From: an uncultured Erysipelotrichaceae bacterium
GTDB taxonomy: Bacteria > Bacillota_I > Bacilli_A > Erysipelotrichales > Coprobacillaceae
NCBI GenBank assembly: GCA_900550005.1
Contig: URQL01000125.1
Coordinates: 1 to 5,435 of the forward strand
DNA length: 5,435 nt
Direction of reading: 5' to 3'
Shown piece by piece: positions 5,360 through 5,435 of the stretch (within the stretch, counting starts at the first letter, position 1; every line of letters starts with the position of its first letter). Under the pieces are notes generated by a model, which was given only the letters and a program-made list of their open reading frames with translations, was not told the DNA's origin and did not search any database. Position numbers and translations under genes: made by a program.

Positions 5360-5435
5360 GAAGAGTTTGCTAACATTTTTTTTGTTTTGAAAAAATATCA
5401 GCAGATTTTTGAAGATTTGCTAACACTTTTGAAAA
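5360..5435. repeat. Direct repeat at the right edge
   Basis: GAAGAGTTTGCTAACA (5360-5375) recurs as GAAGATTTGCTAACA (5411-5425), and each is followed within a few bases by TTTTGAAAA. The copies are about 50 bases apart. Recombinase arm sites next to a tRNA can look like this, but the region is T-rich and the window ends here. Confidence 0.4.
5370..5435 (-). CDS. Possible C-terminal end of a minus-strand gene running off the window
   Basis: On the minus strand the frame entering at 5435 reads 21 residues, FSKVLANLQKSADIFSKQ and three more, and stops at TAG (5370-5372). The position, about 165 bases beyond a tRNA-Arg 3' end and pointing at it, is where integrase genes of tRNA-inserted elements often end. 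The peptide is too short to identify and may be chance. No terminator for it is visible before the tRNA. Confidence 0.2.
   Translation of the reverse strand, partial: FSKVLANLQKSADIFSKQKKC

Overview
The window is AT-rich DNA from a low-GC Gram-positive bacterium (Bacillota; Lactobacillales- or Listeria-like). The evidence is strong GAGG-type ribosome sites, TATAAT promoters, U-tailed hairpin terminators and a tRNA-Arg gene with an encoded CCA end. The sequence alone does not give the species. Everything left of about 3650 looks like accessory DNA. The right end holds a more ordinary oxidoreductase gene and a tRNA.

Layout. (1) 128-958 (+): an intact, well-expressed-looking Abi_2/AbiF-AbiD family protein, a HEPN-type abortive-infection toxin, with its own promoter, ribosome site and a terminator overlapping its stop codon. 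(2) 1056-1093: a strong hairpin that works as a terminator on the minus strand, or could be part of a small structured RNA next to the Abi gene. (3) 1160-1405 (+) and 3243-3632 (+): two diverged remnants of the C-terminal end of COG2865-type AlbA_2/ATP-binding regulators, each carrying a (Q)FTVIMPNLNY segment and a winged helix. (4) 1446-3100 (-), between the two remnants: one gene of about 551 codons for a homing-endonuclease-like protein. It has two Cys-rich N-terminal modules, a Vsr/EDxHD-like PD-(D/E)XK nuclease, three DUF4379-type zinc ribbons and a C-terminal NUMOD1 helix-turn-helix. It is broken by one in-frame TGA and one single-base frameshift. (5) 3874-4800 (-): an intact ketopantoate-reductase-family (ApbA/PanE) protein with a substitution at the expected catalytic lysine. 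(6) 5128-5204 (+): tRNA-Arg(CCU), followed by a terminator. A possible end of a minus-strand gene runs off the right edge.

How it fits together: an Abi gene, a mobile-type nuclease, decayed regulator genes and a tRNA-Arg gene in about 5 kb suggest a phage-defence or mobile-element graveyard next to a tRNA integration hotspot. The only clearly intact protein genes are the Abi protein and the PanE-like reductase. The most promising lead for an undescribed system is the Abi/HEPN gene together with structured DNA near it, because AbiF proteins are known to pair with a non-coding RNA.
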